The notes: generated by a model from the sequence alone, not told the origin. Positions 34,433-49,887 are shown, counted from the stretch's first letter. The stretch: DNA of 64,000 nucleotides from Gammaproteobacteria bacterium (GCA_016209015.1 JACQWY010000012.1:16462-80461), one strand, 5' to 3'. Program-made: numbers and translations.

Positions 34433-36502
34433 ATGTCCATCGCCCAGCTCCACGCGGACTTCGACCGCGACTTCGGCAGCCTCAATCACCACATCGTAGA
34501 CGCCATTCCCGACGCCATCCTGCTCGTCGACGGTGACGGTGACATCGCGCTCGCGAACCGCGCGGCCGTGAGCCTGTTCGGGGACGTGGACGGGGTGCTC
34601 GTCGGCACGAACATCCTCGCGCTCATGCCGGACCGTTTCCGCGCCCAGCACGATCGGCATCTGCGGCAGTATTTCCGGCAGCCGGGGGTGCGGCCCATGG
34701 GCATGCGGGCGACGCTGTGGGCGCTGCGCAACGACGGGGTCGAATTCCCGGTCGACATCCTGCTCGCCCCGGCGCGTGTCGCCGGCGCGCCGCAGGTTCT
34801 CGTCGCGCTGCGCGATGTCACCGAGCGCCACCGCGTCGCGGAAGAGCTGCGCGGGCAGGAGGAGCGGCTGCGCGCCCTGTTCGAGGAGAACCCGGCGATC
34901 TTCTTCCTGCTCGACGCCGGCAGCCGGATCAGCGAGGCGAACCGCTATGCCGTCGATTTCTTCGGCCGGCCGCGCGCGGCGCTGCTGGGACTCGACTTCT
35001 TCGCGCTCGTGCACGAGGAGTCGCACGCCGCCGTGAACGCCCGTCTCGCCGAGGCGTTCGCGACACCCGGGACGGTAGTGCAGGCGACGGCGCGTCTCGA
35101 GTTGCCGGGTCACGCGGAATGCCGGCTCAAGCTCGCGCTGCGCGTCGTCGCGGCCCCGGACGCCGCGCCCTATGCGCTCGTGAGCGCCGAGGACGTGACG
35201 AAATCCGTGCTGCTCTCGCGCCGGCTGTCGCACCAGGCAACGCACGACCAGCTCACCGGGCTCGCGAACCGCCTCGGCTTCGAGCAGCGTCTCGAGGCGC
35301 TCGTGGCACGCGACGGCGACGAAGACGAAGACAAGGCGCACACGCTGTGCTTCGTCGATCTCGACCAGTTCAAGATCGTCAACGACACCTGCGGCCATCT
35401 CGCCGGCGATCTGCTGCTGCAGCAGGTGGCGCGCGTCTTCGAGGGCGCGACGCGGCCGCTGGACATCGTCGCGCGGCTCGGCGGCGACGAATTCGCGATC
35501 GTCTTCGTCGACTGCGTATTCCCGGTCGCCGAGCAGCGCGTCGACCGCATGCGCGAGACGCTCGATCGCCTGCGCTTCAATCAGGGCGAATACAGCTTCG
35601 GCGTCGGCATGAGCGTCGGCCTCGTGGAATTCGACGGCCGTGCGCGCGACTGGGTCGAGCTGCTGAAGAAGGCCGATACCGCGTGCTATTCGGCGAAGTT
35701 CAGCGGCCGCGGGCGCTCGCACGTCTATCTCGAGGACGATGCGATGCTGCAGACCCGCAGCGACATGCGCTGGGCGGCGCGGATCCAGCGCGCGCTCGAT
35801 TTCGACGAGTTCGTACTGTGGGCACAGCCGATCGTGCCGGTCGCGCCTGGCGCGGCGCCGGCGGAGATGATCGAAATCCTGATCCGCCTGCGCACCGACG
35901 ACCGCATGCTCGTCGCGCCGAACGTGTTCCTGCCGGCTGCCGAGCGCTACGGCTTCTCCTCGAAGATCGACGACTGGGTGGTGGCGCACACCGTGCGATG
36001 GCTGGAATCGCTGCCGGCCGAGCGCCGCCCGATCTGTCACATCAACCTCTCGGGGCTCTCGCTCGGCGATGCGCGTCTGCTCGATCGATTACAGGAGCTG
36101 CTCGCCGCCTCGCCGATCGACAAGCACCGCCTCGTCTTCGAGATCACGGAGACCGCGGCAGTCGCGAACCTGCCGGCCGCCGTCGAGGTCATGAACCGCC
36201 TGCGCGGTCTCGGCTGCCGCTTCGCGCTCGACGACTTCGGCAGCGGCATGTCCTCGTTCGCCTACCTCACGCAGATCCCGGTCGAAATCATCAAGATCGA
36301 CGGCGCGTTCATCCGCAACATCGCGACCGATCCGCTCGCCGCGATGATCGCCCGCTCGGTGAGCGAGATTGCGCATGCCGTCGGCATGGCGACGGTCGCG
36401 GAATTCGTGGAGAGCCCGGAAGTGCTCGCGCTGCTCGCCGGCATCGGCGTCGATTTCGCGCAGGGGTATGGGATTGCGCACCCGGCGCCGTTGAGCGCCT
36501 GA
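34433..36502 (+). CDS. PAS-PAS-GGDEF-EAL c-di-GMP signalling protein
   Basis: 689 aa, soluble. PAS 1 (about 18-130; IPDAILLVDGDGDIALANRAA), PAS 2 (about 145-255), GGDEF (265-430) with GGDEF intact at 350-354 and I-site RPLD at 341-344, and EAL (445-689). In the EAL domain the motif reads Glu-Ile-Leu. Key residues remain: Asn in INLSG, Glu in FEITET, Asp-Asp in ALDDFGSG, Lys in IIKIDG and Glu in VAEFVE. Both synthesis and hydrolysis of c-di-GMP are plausible. It was started at MSIAQL because of the ribosome binding site. Confidence 0.92.
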   Translation: MSIAQLHADFDRDFGSLNHHIVDAIPDAILLVDGDGDIALANRAAVSLFGDVDGVLVGTNILALMPDRFRAQHDRHLRQYFRQPGVRPMGMRATLWALRNDGVEFPVDILLAPARVAGAPQVLVALRDVTERHRVAEELRGQEERLRALFEENPAIFFLLDAGSRISEANRYAVDFFGRPRAALLGLDFFALVHEESHAAVNARLAEAFATPGTVVQATARLELPGHAECRLKLALRVVAAPDAAPYALVSAEDVTKSVLLSRRLSHQATHDQLTGLANRLGFEQRLEALVARDGDEDEDKAHTLCFVDLDQFKIVNDTCGHLAGDLLLQQVARVFEGATRPLDIVARLGGDEFAIVFVDCVFPVAEQRVDRMRETLDRLRFNQGEYSFGVGMSVGLVEFDGRARDWVELLKKADTACYSAKFSGRGRSHVYLEDDAMLQTRSDMRWAARIQRALDFDEFVLWAQPIVPVAPGAAPAEMIEILIRLRTDDRMLVAPNVFLPAAERYGFSSKIDDWVVAHTVRWLESLPAERRPICHINLSGLSLGDARLLDRLQELLAASPIDKHRLVFEITETAAVANLPAAVEVMNRLRGLGCRFALDDFGSGMSSFAYLTQIPVEIIKIDGAFIRNIATDPLAAMIARSVSEIAHAVGMATVAEFVESPEVLALLAGIGVDFAQGYGIAHPAPLSA

Positions 36503-36522
36503 GGGGACCCACCGATCGTGTC

Positions 36523-37419
36523 TCACCCGAAGGCCCACGCCACGAGCTCCGTATCGAGGTATTCGACGACCTCGACGATGCGCCCGTCCCGCATCCGGTA
36601 CAGCAGGCAGTAGTCGTTGTCGTAACGCCGGCCGTTGCGGGCGCGGGCGAGGCCGCGCGCCTGCGCGACGACCCAGTCGCTCTCGCCGAAGACCCGGTCC
36701 GCGATGACCTGGATCCCGCCGTCGAGCAGAGCCATGAGCGGATCGAACAAGCGCGCGACGACGTCCGCTTTGCCGCGATAGACGCCGGAGAAGCGCGTCG
36801 TGCCCTGGATGCGATAGACGACGTCGTCCGCCATGAGCGCGAGATAGCGCGCGCCGTACCCGGCGGCGGGGCCGTCGAACAGCGCGCGGATCGCCGCCTT
36901 GTTCGCGACCGTCGCGGGGTCGTCGCTGACGAGCGCGCTGCTCGCATAGCTCGCAGGCGTGACCGCGGGATGGCGCTCCATCACCCCGGGCTGCAATGCG
37001 GGCCGGCCGCTGCCGAACGCGTGCGTGATGAGCGCGGTGTCGAGGTATTCCGCGAGCTCGACGATGCAGCCCGCGGCGAGACGGTAGACGAGGCAGTAGG
37101 CGTTGTCGTAGCGCCGGCCGTTGTTCACCCGGGCGCGGCCGCGCGCCCGCACGCAGGCCAGGTCGCCTTCGACGATGATCTGCTCCGGCACGATTTCGAA
37201 GCGACCGTCGAGCTCGCGGGGCAGCGCGAAGAAGACGTGCCGAGCCCAGTCGAACTTCGTGCGGAACGTGCCGGACCAGCAGGTCGTGCCGATGAGCCGG
37301 CAGTGTGCGAGATCGGCGATGTGATCGACGCAGCCGCGGCCGAACGCCTTCGGCGTGGCGAACATCGCCTCCAGCAGCGCGCGATTGCGTCCCGTCAGCG
37401 CCGCGAATTCCGCGCTCAT
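36523..37419 (-). CDS. Tandem SnoaL-like (NTF2-fold) protein
   Basis: 298 aa consisting of two similar halves (about 1-140 and 165-298). Each ends with the same pattern: NGRRYDNAYCLVYRL...EYLDTALITHAFG in the first and NGRRYDNDYCLLYRM...EYLDTELVAWAFG in the second. SnoaL/NTF2-like folds act as isomerases, cyclases or hydrolases on small hydrophobic or ketone substrates. Its ATG overlaps the previous gene (ATGA), making it the last gene of a four-gene operon. The internal duplication is the striking feature; no substrate is predictable. Confidence 0.85.
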   Translation of the reverse strand: MSAEFAALTGRNRALLEAMFATPKAFGRGCVDHIADLAHCRLIGTTCWSGTFRTKFDWARHVFFALPRELDGRFEIVPEQIIVEGDLACVRARGRARVNNGRRYDNAYCLVYRLAAGCIVELAEYLDTALITHAFGSGRPALQPGVMERHPAVTPASYASSALVSDDPATVANKAAIRALFDGPAAGYGARYLALMADDVVYRIQGTTRFSGVYRGKADVVARLFDPLMALLDGGIQVIADRVFGESDWVVAQARGLARARNGRRYDNDYCLLYRMRDGRIVEVVEYLDTELVAWAFG

Positions 37420-38318
37420 GTCGCGCCGCTCGCGTCTCCCTTCTCGAAGGCGGCGAGCGGCGCGAAACCCGAGCCGTAATCGTCGGGATAGAGCTTGAGC
37501 TCGAGCCATTTCCCGCCGCCCGGCACCTCGGTGATCGACAGTGCGTTGTAGCCCTCGCCCGTCGCGAGCTCGACGATGGGGATCGCGCGCGGATCCGGCA
37601 GACAGTAGACGCGCGTCGCGTCGCGCTTCGCGAAATAGGGCGCGGCGGCGACCGGCCGGCGCGTGTAGTGCATGTCCAGCAGCGGGCCGAGGCGCGACTG
37701 CACGGTCTTCGCTGCGGGCCGCGGCACGATCGCGGCGAGCAGCTTCTCGAGGCTGCGCGGCGCGCCGACGCTCAGCACGGTGCGATCCTCGCGGCGGTAG
37801 ACGAGCTGCGGATAGGCGACGGGCCCGCGCCCACCGGCCGCGCGCAGCCAGTTCATCACCCGCTTCGCCGCGAAGCGCTGGCAGCGGCGGGCGTTCTCGA
37901 TCACGAGCGGCGGCATGTCGAGCGCCTTCGGCGCGCCCTTCTTCCCGGCGTAGAGCGCGGCGAGCGTCGAGGGATCGCGCCCGAGCGCCGCTTCCGCGAC
38001 GAAGCGCAGCGAACGATCGTCCTCTTCGGCACCCGTCTCGAGCCAGCGCAACTGCACGCGCCCCGTCACCTTGCGCGTCTCGCGATAGACCGTCGCACAG
38101 TACGCGCACCACGGCGCGCCGATGACGTAGAGATGCCGCGCGTTGTCGGGACCGTCGGGGATCCACAGCGCGTCGTCGAGGACGGCGAGCGGATCGTCGG
38201 CGATTTCACCGGCCGCGCGGCTCGGCGCGGGCCAGCCGAACGTGCCGGCGGCGAGGGCGGCGGCGAGGAGTTTGAAGAAGGAGCGGCGCTGCACGGAGGT
38301 TCGACTGCCGGGACTCAC
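37416..38318 (-). CDS. Tat-exported thioredoxin-fold protein (DsbC/DsbG-like)
   Basis: 300 aa. The GTG at 38318 gives a GTGA overlap with the upstream stop; a second GTG eight codons later is possible. The N-terminus has a twin-arginine motif, QRRSFFKLLAAALAAG, with cleavage near PSRA|AG. A redox motif APWCAYC (Cys71, Cys74) sits in a thioredoxin-like fold similar to the catalytic domain of DsbG-type isomerases. The C-terminal 100 residues (DMHYTRRPVAAAPYFAKRD and beyond) are not recognised. A periplasmic thiol-redox role is likely, but why it is in a catabolic operon is unclear. Confidence 0.75.
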   Translation of the reverse strand: MSPGSRTSVQRRSFFKLLAAALAAGTFGWPAPSRAAGEIADDPLAVLDDALWIPDGPDNARHLYVIGAPWCAYCATVYRETRKVTGRVQLRWLETGAEEDDRSLRFVAEAALGRDPSTLAALYAGKKGAPKALDMPPLVIENARRCQRFAAKRVMNWLRAAGGRGPVAYPQLVYRREDRTVLSVGAPRSLEKLLAAIVPRPAAKTVQSRLGPLLDMHYTRRPVAAAPYFAKRDATRVYCLPDPRAIPIVELATGEGYNALSITEVPGGGKWLELKLYPDDYGSGFAPLAAFEKGDASGAT

Positions 38319-39070
38319 GCGTAGCGTTCCAGGATGCGGATCGTCTCGGGATAGAGATCGTCGAGCGTGCCGTAGAGCGCGGTCGTGATCTTGCGCGGAA
38401 CGAGCCGGGCGATCGGATCGTCGCCCGCCTCGGGGAAGCTCACGCTGCCCGTGCCGGCGTGGAAATCGAGGTTCGTGAACAGCGACGTCGAGCGCAGCAG
38501 ACAGGCCGTGTCGCGCGTCGTCCCGTCGAGGCTCGGGATTTCCTTGTAGAGCATGATGGGGAGGAATTCGAGCTCGGTGATCTTCTCGCCGCCGATCTCC
38601 GCCTCGGCGCGCACGAGCTCGCGGCCCCGGCGCGTGAGCCGCGCCCGCACGCGGCCGCCGTCCGCGACGATCCCGGTCTCGCCCATGACCGCCGGCCAGC
38701 CCTGCATTTCGCGATAGCAGGCGAGGCTCGCGTCCGTGCTCGTGTAGAGATAGGGCACGAACTGCCCGATCTCCTCGCCGTAGCGCACCGGCAGGCAGGG
38801 CATCGTGAAATCGTGCGGACCGATGCCGGTGACGTCCGGGCAGTGGAAGAAGCACATCGCGACGACGTTGCCGGGCAGCGGCTCGAGCTCGCGCGGCAGC
38901 ACTTCGAGCAGCGCCGCGCGATCCGTCTCGTAGACGACGATGAGCGTCGTGTCGTTCGTGTACTGATAGGGCGGCAGACCGTAGAGGGGTTTCAGGAACG
39001 GCAGGCCGCGCGGGCGCGCCGGCCGCAGATCGACGTCGCCGCCGATCGTGTGCTGCTGCGGATCGTTCAT
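38315..39070 (-). CDS. Acetoacetate-decarboxylase-superfamily protein lacking the Schiff-base Lys
   Basis: 251 aa; GAGGAG seven bases before ATG 39070. ADC-like fold recognised from ALLEVLPRELEPLPGNVVAM, YGEEIGQFVPYLYTS and the region YREMQGWPAVMGETG. In classical acetoacetate decarboxylases the last segment reads Arg-Glu-x-x-Gly-Phe-Pro-Lys-Lys; here the Lys pair is Ala-Val, so Schiff-base decarboxylation is unlikely. Relatives of this superfamily catalyse hydratase, cyclase or aldolase-dehydratase reactions. It is the second gene of the operon, 26 bp after the dehydrogenase gene. Confidence 0.78.
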   Translation of the reverse strand: MNDPQQHTIGGDVDLRPARPRGLPFLKPLYGLPPYQYTNDTTLIVVYETDRAALLEVLPRELEPLPGNVVAMCFFHCPDVTGIGPHDFTMPCLPVRYGEEIGQFVPYLYTSTDASLACYREMQGWPAVMGETGIVADGGRVRARLTRRGRELVRAEAEIGGEKITELEFLPIMLYKEIPSLDGTTRDTACLLRSTSLFTNLDFHAGTGSVSFPEAGDDPIARLVPRKITTALYGTLDDLYPETIRILERYA

Positions 39071-39096
39071 CGTCGTGCTCCTCGCTCGATGGCGCT

Positions 39097-40182
39097 TCAG
39101 GCGTGCCAGGGTTCGACCAGGATCTTCGCATGATTCCCGGGCTCGCCGAGCGCGGCGAACGCGTCCGCGACGCCTTCGATGCCGACGCGGCCCGTGACGA
39201 GCGGCGCGACCGGCAGGCGGCCGTCCGCGATGTGCCCGACGCTCGCGAAGAATTCCTCCTTCGTGTAGCCGAGCACGAACTGCAGGTTCAGCTCCTTGTT
39301 GATGCCGAACACGGGCTCGATGCGATCGTGCTCCATGCAGACGCCGACGATGACGATGCGCGCGCCGGGCGGCGCGCCCGCCATTACCTGCTGGATCATG
39401 CCGGGCACGCCGACGCATTCGAAGATGACGGCCGGCCGCAGCGCGGGCCCGGGCAACCACGGCGGCAGCGTCGGGGCGCGCGCGGGATCGGGCCACACCG
39501 CGGCTTCGCGCCAGCCCGCGTAGGGCGAGCCCGCGCCGGGATCGATCACGACGTCCGCGCCCATGCGCTCGGCGAGCGCGCGCCGGCCCGGCGCGAAGTC
39601 CGCGGCGACGACGGGCCCGATGCCGGCGAGCTTCAGCGCCGCGATGACCGCGAGACCGACCGGCCCGCAACCGACGACGAGCGGCACGTCGTGCTTCTCG
39701 AGGCGCGCTTTCGCGACCGCGTGCAGGCCGACCGCCATCGGTTCGGTGAGCGCGGCGTGCGCGGTCGCGAGATCGCCCGGCACCGGCACCATGAGGTCCT
39801 CCATCACGCGCATGTATTCGCCGTAGCCGCCGGGATGCTCGTTCGAGTAGCCGATCGTCTCGAGCAGCGTACCGCGGATGAGCACGGGCAGCGCGCAGAC
39901 GCGCGAGCCGACCGGCAGCGCGGCCTTGCACGCGGGACCGTAGTCCACGATCTCCGCGCAGAATTCATGACCCATCACGACGTCGCGCGCGAGATCCATC
40001 ACGAACGGTCCGCCCGAGCGGCGCGCGCCGTCGACGAGCTTCTCGCTGTGCGCGAGCGCGTGCAGATCCGAGCCGCAGATGCCGCAGGCGAGCGTCTTCA
40101 CGAGCACCTCGCCGGGCCCCGGCTCCGGCACGGGCAACTCGACGAGCTTCAATTCGCGGTTACGCATCACGGCTGCGCGCAT
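39097..40182 (-). CDS. Zinc-type alcohol dehydrogenase (MDR family)
   Basis: 361 aa; AGGAG before ATG 40182. GroES-like domain with catalytic Cys36 and Asp39-Leu-His (CGICGSDLH) and GHEFCAE (71-77); Rossmann domain with VVGCGPVGLAVIAALK. The four-Cys lobe that binds structural zinc is missing; the region reads CALPVLIRGTLLETIGYS instead. The enzyme should oxidise an alcohol with NAD(P)+. It is the first gene of the minus-strand operon ADH / ADC-like / thioredoxin-like / SnoaL. A -10 element lies about 40 bp upstream. Confidence 0.9.
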   Translation of the reverse strand: MRAAVMRNRELKLVELPVPEPGPGEVLVKTLACGICGSDLHALAHSEKLVDGARRSGGPFVMDLARDVVMGHEFCAEIVDYGPACKAALPVGSRVCALPVLIRGTLLETIGYSNEHPGGYGEYMRVMEDLMVPVPGDLATAHAALTEPMAVGLHAVAKARLEKHDVPLVVGCGPVGLAVIAALKLAGIGPVVAADFAPGRRALAERMGADVVIDPGAGSPYAGWREAAVWPDPARAPTLPPWLPGPALRPAVIFECVGVPGMIQQVMAGAPPGARIVIVGVCMEHDRIEPVFGINKELNLQFVLGYTKEEFFASVGHIADGRLPVAPLVTGRVGIEGVADAFAALGEPGNHAKILVEPWHA

Positions 40183-40222
40183 GGTCGATCTCCTGAAGGG
40201 ATGGGCTGGGAGCGGCGCGGAA

Positions 40223-40251
40223 ACTATACCGCGCAAGCCGCGGCGGGGTCA
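40223..40251 (-). promoter_or_regulatory. Candidate promoter of the alcohol dehydrogenase operon
   Basis: On the minus strand a -10 TATAGT (40228-40223) is preceded, with an 18-bp spacer, by CTGACC, a 4/6 match to the -35 consensus. That -35 lies inside the GGGGTCAG palindrome at 40245-40279, so the repeat may supply part of the promoter. This is prediction by eye only. Confidence 0.4.
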
Positions 40252-40323
40252 GGTTCCAATTCGATTGGACTCTGACCCCATTTGTATCGGGGTCAGGTTC
40301 CATTTCAATTGGACTCTGACCCC
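40245..40323. repeat. Two tandem GGGGTCAG palindromes
   Basis: Two 35-bp inverted repeats, 40245-40279 and 40289-40323, each beginning GGGGTCAGGTTCCA and ending TGGACTCTGACCCC, separated by ATTTGTATC. Both have an AT-rich centre (ATTCGAT or TTTCAAT). Such REP-like palindromes are common in proteobacteria and often associate with RAYT transposases, none of which is in this window. Confidence 0.8.
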
Positions 40324-40470
40324 ATTGCCGCCCATTGCCGCGGCGCAGCGCAGGGTCTGCACATTTCCTCGTATGGCTGCCGTACCGCGCCCTCAGTACA
40401 CTCTCGCCACTGCGCCCACGACGCGCAGCGCATCGAGGTGCAACCGATTCGCAGCAATCCGGAGAGAACG

Positions 40471-41172
40471 ATGGAGTATCAGGAACAGATCCCGCGCAAA
40501 CCCGTCAGCCGCAAGGACATGCTCAAGCGCGTCGCGCGCTTCTCGAAGCTCAAGGGCTCGGACGGCGGCCTGCCGGACAGTCACCATCCGAGCGCCGAGC
40601 GCATCCTCTACAACGTCATCGGTTTCCAGCCGCCGTCGACGGAGGAGGGCGGCATGGTCTCGCCCGTGGGCGACAAGGCCGCGCGCATGTCGGCGATCAA
40701 GATTTCGGAGGGTTTCAATCTCGGCTTCTGCCGCGCCCTGCCGGGCCGTGGACCGATGATGCACAACCACGACACGAACGAGACGTTCATCGGCATCACC
40801 GGGCGCTGGCGCGCGAGCTGGGAAGACGAGCGCGGCCGCGTGCAGCACGTCGATCTCGAACCGCTCGACGTGATCTCGTTCCCGCCGGGCGTGATCCGCC
40901 GCTTCGAGAACGTGACGCCGGGGCCGAAGAACCGCTACCAGACGCTCATGTTCGTCATCGCGGGCGACGGGCCGTCGGCGGAATTCACGACCGAGGCGAT
41001 GCGTGAGCTCGCGGTGGCCGGCCTGCTCGCCACCGATCCGCGCGGCAAAGGGCGCGTGCACGGCACGGCGGTCGGTGCGAAGCCCGCCACGCCCGGTCCG
41101 AAGCAGAAGCCCGCGGCGCGCAGCGCGAAGAAGAACGCCGCGACGCGCACGAAAGCCGCGACGCGATCCTGA
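40471..41172 (+). CDS. Cupin-domain protein with a basic C-terminal tail
   Basis: 233 aa, GGAGAG before ATG. A single cupin (about 75-165) with MMHNHDTNETFIGITGRW (metal His/Glu) and PLDVISFPPGVIRRFEN, in which the usual second-motif His is Arg. The last 30 residues are Lys/Arg/Ala/Thr-rich (KPAARSAKKNAATRTKAATR), resembling a nucleic-acid-binding or disordered tail. The function is unknown; it may bind a small molecule and regulate, or act as an oxygenase or isomerase. It lies 78 bp before the LLM oxidoreductase gene. Confidence 0.78.
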   Translation: MEYQEQIPRKPVSRKDMLKRVARFSKLKGSDGGLPDSHHPSAERILYNVIGFQPPSTEEGGMVSPVGDKAARMSAIKISEGFNLGFCRALPGRGPMMHNHDTNETFIGITGRWRASWEDERGRVQHVDLEPLDVISFPPGVIRRFENVTPGPKNRYQTLMFVIAGDGPSAEFTTEAMRELAVAGLLATDPRGKGRVHGTAVGAKPATPGPKQKPAARSAKKNAATRTKAATRS

Positions 41173-41250
41173 GCATGGCGCGGCGGGCGCTGTCCGCGCC
41201 GCCGGCCGCGCGTTATCCTGGCCCGACCACAAGCAGAGGATGATCACGCA

Positions 41251-42120
41251 ATGAAATTCGGCAAGTACGGTGTCTTCCAGTTCACGGACCCGATGAACGG
41301 CGAGCAGCTCGCGGAGCTCGCGAGCCGCGTCGAGAGCCTCGGTTATTCCACGCTGTGGTATCCGGAAGCGTTCAACTACGAGACGTTCGCCATCGGCGGC
41401 TATCTGCTGAGCCACAGCACGACGCTCGTCGTCGCGAGCGGCATCGCGAACATCTATGCACGCGACGCGTCGGCGTCCGTGATGGGCTGCAACAGTCTCA
41501 ACGCGCTCTACGGCGGACGCTTCGTGCTCGGCCTCGGCGTGTCGCACGCCCCGCTCGTCGCCGACATGCGCGGTCACGAGTACAAGGCACCGCTCGCGAC
41601 GATGCGCGACTATCTCGATGCGATGGACCGCGGCTGGGCCGCGCTCGGCGGCGCACCCGCCGTCAAGCAGCTCGTCCTCGCGGCGCTCGGCCCGCAGATG
41701 TCGAAGCTCTCGGCGGAGCGCACGCTCGGGTCCTTCCCGTACAACATCACGCCGGCCCAGGTCGCGCTGTCGCGTCAGGCGATGGGCGGCAAGGGCGCGG
41801 TGATCTGCGAGCAGAAAGTCTGCCTCTGCACGGATCCGACGCAGGCCCGCGCCGTCGCGCGCGCCGCGCTCGGCCCCTATCTGCCCTTGCCGAACTATTT
41901 CAAGAACTGGTTCCGCCTCGGATTCGACGAAAGCGATCTGCGGGACGGCGGCAGCGATCGTCTGATGGACGCGATGGTGTTGTGGGGCGATGCGAAGACG
42001 ATCAAGGCGGGTCTGCAGAAATACTTCGACGCGGGCGCGGATCAGGTCGTCATCCAAGCCCTGCGCACCGACGGTCAGCCGGGCCCGGACTGGAAGGCGC
42101 TCGAAATGCTCGTCGGGTGA
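41251..42120 (+). CDS. LLM-class flavin-dependent oxidoreductase (289 aa)
   Basis: Luciferase-like TIM barrel. Segments such as SLGYSTLWYPEAFNYE, VVASGIANIYARDA and LYGGRFVLGLGVSHAP are typical of the TIGR03620-like or F420-type branch of LLM proteins. It lacks obvious features that decide between FMN and F420 as cofactor. It probably oxidises or reduces a small organic compound. AGAGGA precedes ATG. With the cupin gene it may form a two-gene operon, opposite in direction to the dehydrogenase operon. Confidence 0.87.
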   Translation: MKFGKYGVFQFTDPMNGEQLAELASRVESLGYSTLWYPEAFNYETFAIGGYLLSHSTTLVVASGIANIYARDASASVMGCNSLNALYGGRFVLGLGVSHAPLVADMRGHEYKAPLATMRDYLDAMDRGWAALGGAPAVKQLVLAALGPQMSKLSAERTLGSFPYNITPAQVALSRQAMGGKGAVICEQKVCLCTDPTQARAVARAALGPYLPLPNYFKNWFRLGFDESDLRDGGSDRLMDAMVLWGDAKTIKAGLQKYFDAGADQVVIQALRTDGQPGPDWKALEMLVG

Positions 42121-42162
42121 TCGCGCCGGCCGGACGGCGCGTGGCGCCGTCCGGCCGGGGTC

Positions 42163-42711
42163 TCACGCTTCCACGCCCAGCCTGCAGTGCGCCGTCAGGC
42201 GCAGGATCTTCGCCGACGAGAACACGCCGCGCAGCCGCGGCAGTCGTCCGCCGGCGGTCTCGATGACGGGCAGGTGCGAGCGGCCCGTGTTCTGCAGCAT
42301 CTTCAGCACTTCGCCGACGCTCGCGCGTTTGATTTCGGCGTAGTCCGCGACGAGCCACGCCGACACCGGCTCCATCACGTTCTCGACGGTCACGTCGTGA
42401 TGGCCGATACCCGCGCCGAGCGCGTAGCGCAGCGGCTTCTCACCCATGATGTCATAGGCGGTGACGAGACCGGCGACTTCGCGTTCGCCCTCGTCGGTGA
42501 CGAAGCTCGCGCGCACGCCGGCGTGCTTCATGCTCTCCAGCGCGCGATCGATCTGGGCGTGACGGCCGACGCTCACCATGCGCCGTTCGTTGAAGTCCGT
42601 CATGACCGAGAGTGCGGGGTCGTCGAGCTCGACGTGCCAGGGGTCGTTGCCGGGCGCTTCGAGTTGCAGCGTTCCGGGTGATTTCAGATGAATGACGTTG
42701 GCTGGGGCCAC
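42163..42711 (-). CDS. CBS-domain-pair protein
   Basis: 182 aa from a GTG at 42711 that sits right behind AAGGAGG; an ATG at 42777 would add 22 residues. Two CBS motifs: first about 48-95 (DRALESMKHAGVRASFVTDE, VAGLVTAYDIMG), second about 105-170 (VGEVLKMLQNTGRSHLPVIE, RGVFSSAKILR). CBS pairs bind adenosine nucleotides and regulate partner proteins. No fused effector domain is present. It converges on the LLM gene and lies just downstream of the giant kinase on the same strand, 90 bp away. Confidence 0.85.
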   Translation of the reverse strand: MAPANVIHLKSPGTLQLEAPGNDPWHVELDDPALSVMTDFNERRMVSVGRHAQIDRALESMKHAGVRASFVTDEGEREVAGLVTAYDIMGEKPLRYALGAGIGHHDVTVENVMEPVSAWLVADYAEIKRASVGEVLKMLQNTGRSHLPVIETAGGRLPRLRGVFSSAKILRLTAHCRLGVEA

Positions 42712-42801
42712 GGCTCCTCCTTCGGTGACGGACGTTTCAGGGCAACGCGCGCCGGGGTTCGCTGGCGCGTCGATCAACAGTGGTCGATGGCCCGCCGCAA
42801 T

Positions 42802-49500
<6,699 letters not shown>

Positions 49501-49515
49501 GCGCACCTTAGTCAT

Positions 49516-49887
49516 TGGGGGGCGGCGCGTGACACCGTCGCATAGTCGAGGTGTGCGACGCGCCTGCTACCCGAGCCATGTCGGCCGGGTGGCTCGAAAT
49601 ATGAGCGCCGGGCTGGAATTCCACAAGGACACGCGGGGATTATTGCCCCGCAACGAAACGCGCGATCCGGGTTAAGATCACGCTGCTCCCCGGGGACCGG
49701 CCGTCGCGACGTCGTGTGCCGCGGGGCCGGGCCCGTGACAGACCCGACAGGCAGCCTGCGTGCACCCGAAGCGCGCGATGGCGCTGCGGCGTCCCGCCCC
49801 GTCGACAGCAGCCAACATGCGCCCCGACCGGGCGTTCGAGAACTCCCGCGCCGCGCGGCGGGCGGAAACGCGAGACCCTGATCGCCC
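49516..49887. promoter_or_regulatory. Divergent intergenic region, hybrid kinase / FAD-Fe-S oxidoreductase
   Basis: 372 bp between divergent genes. A small GGGG-ATTATTG-CCCC hairpin lies near 49636-49649 and a -10-like TAAGAT at 49673-49678, about 210 bp before the oxidoreductase ATG. No ribosome binding site of note precedes that ATG. No gene was found in it. Confidence 0.4.
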
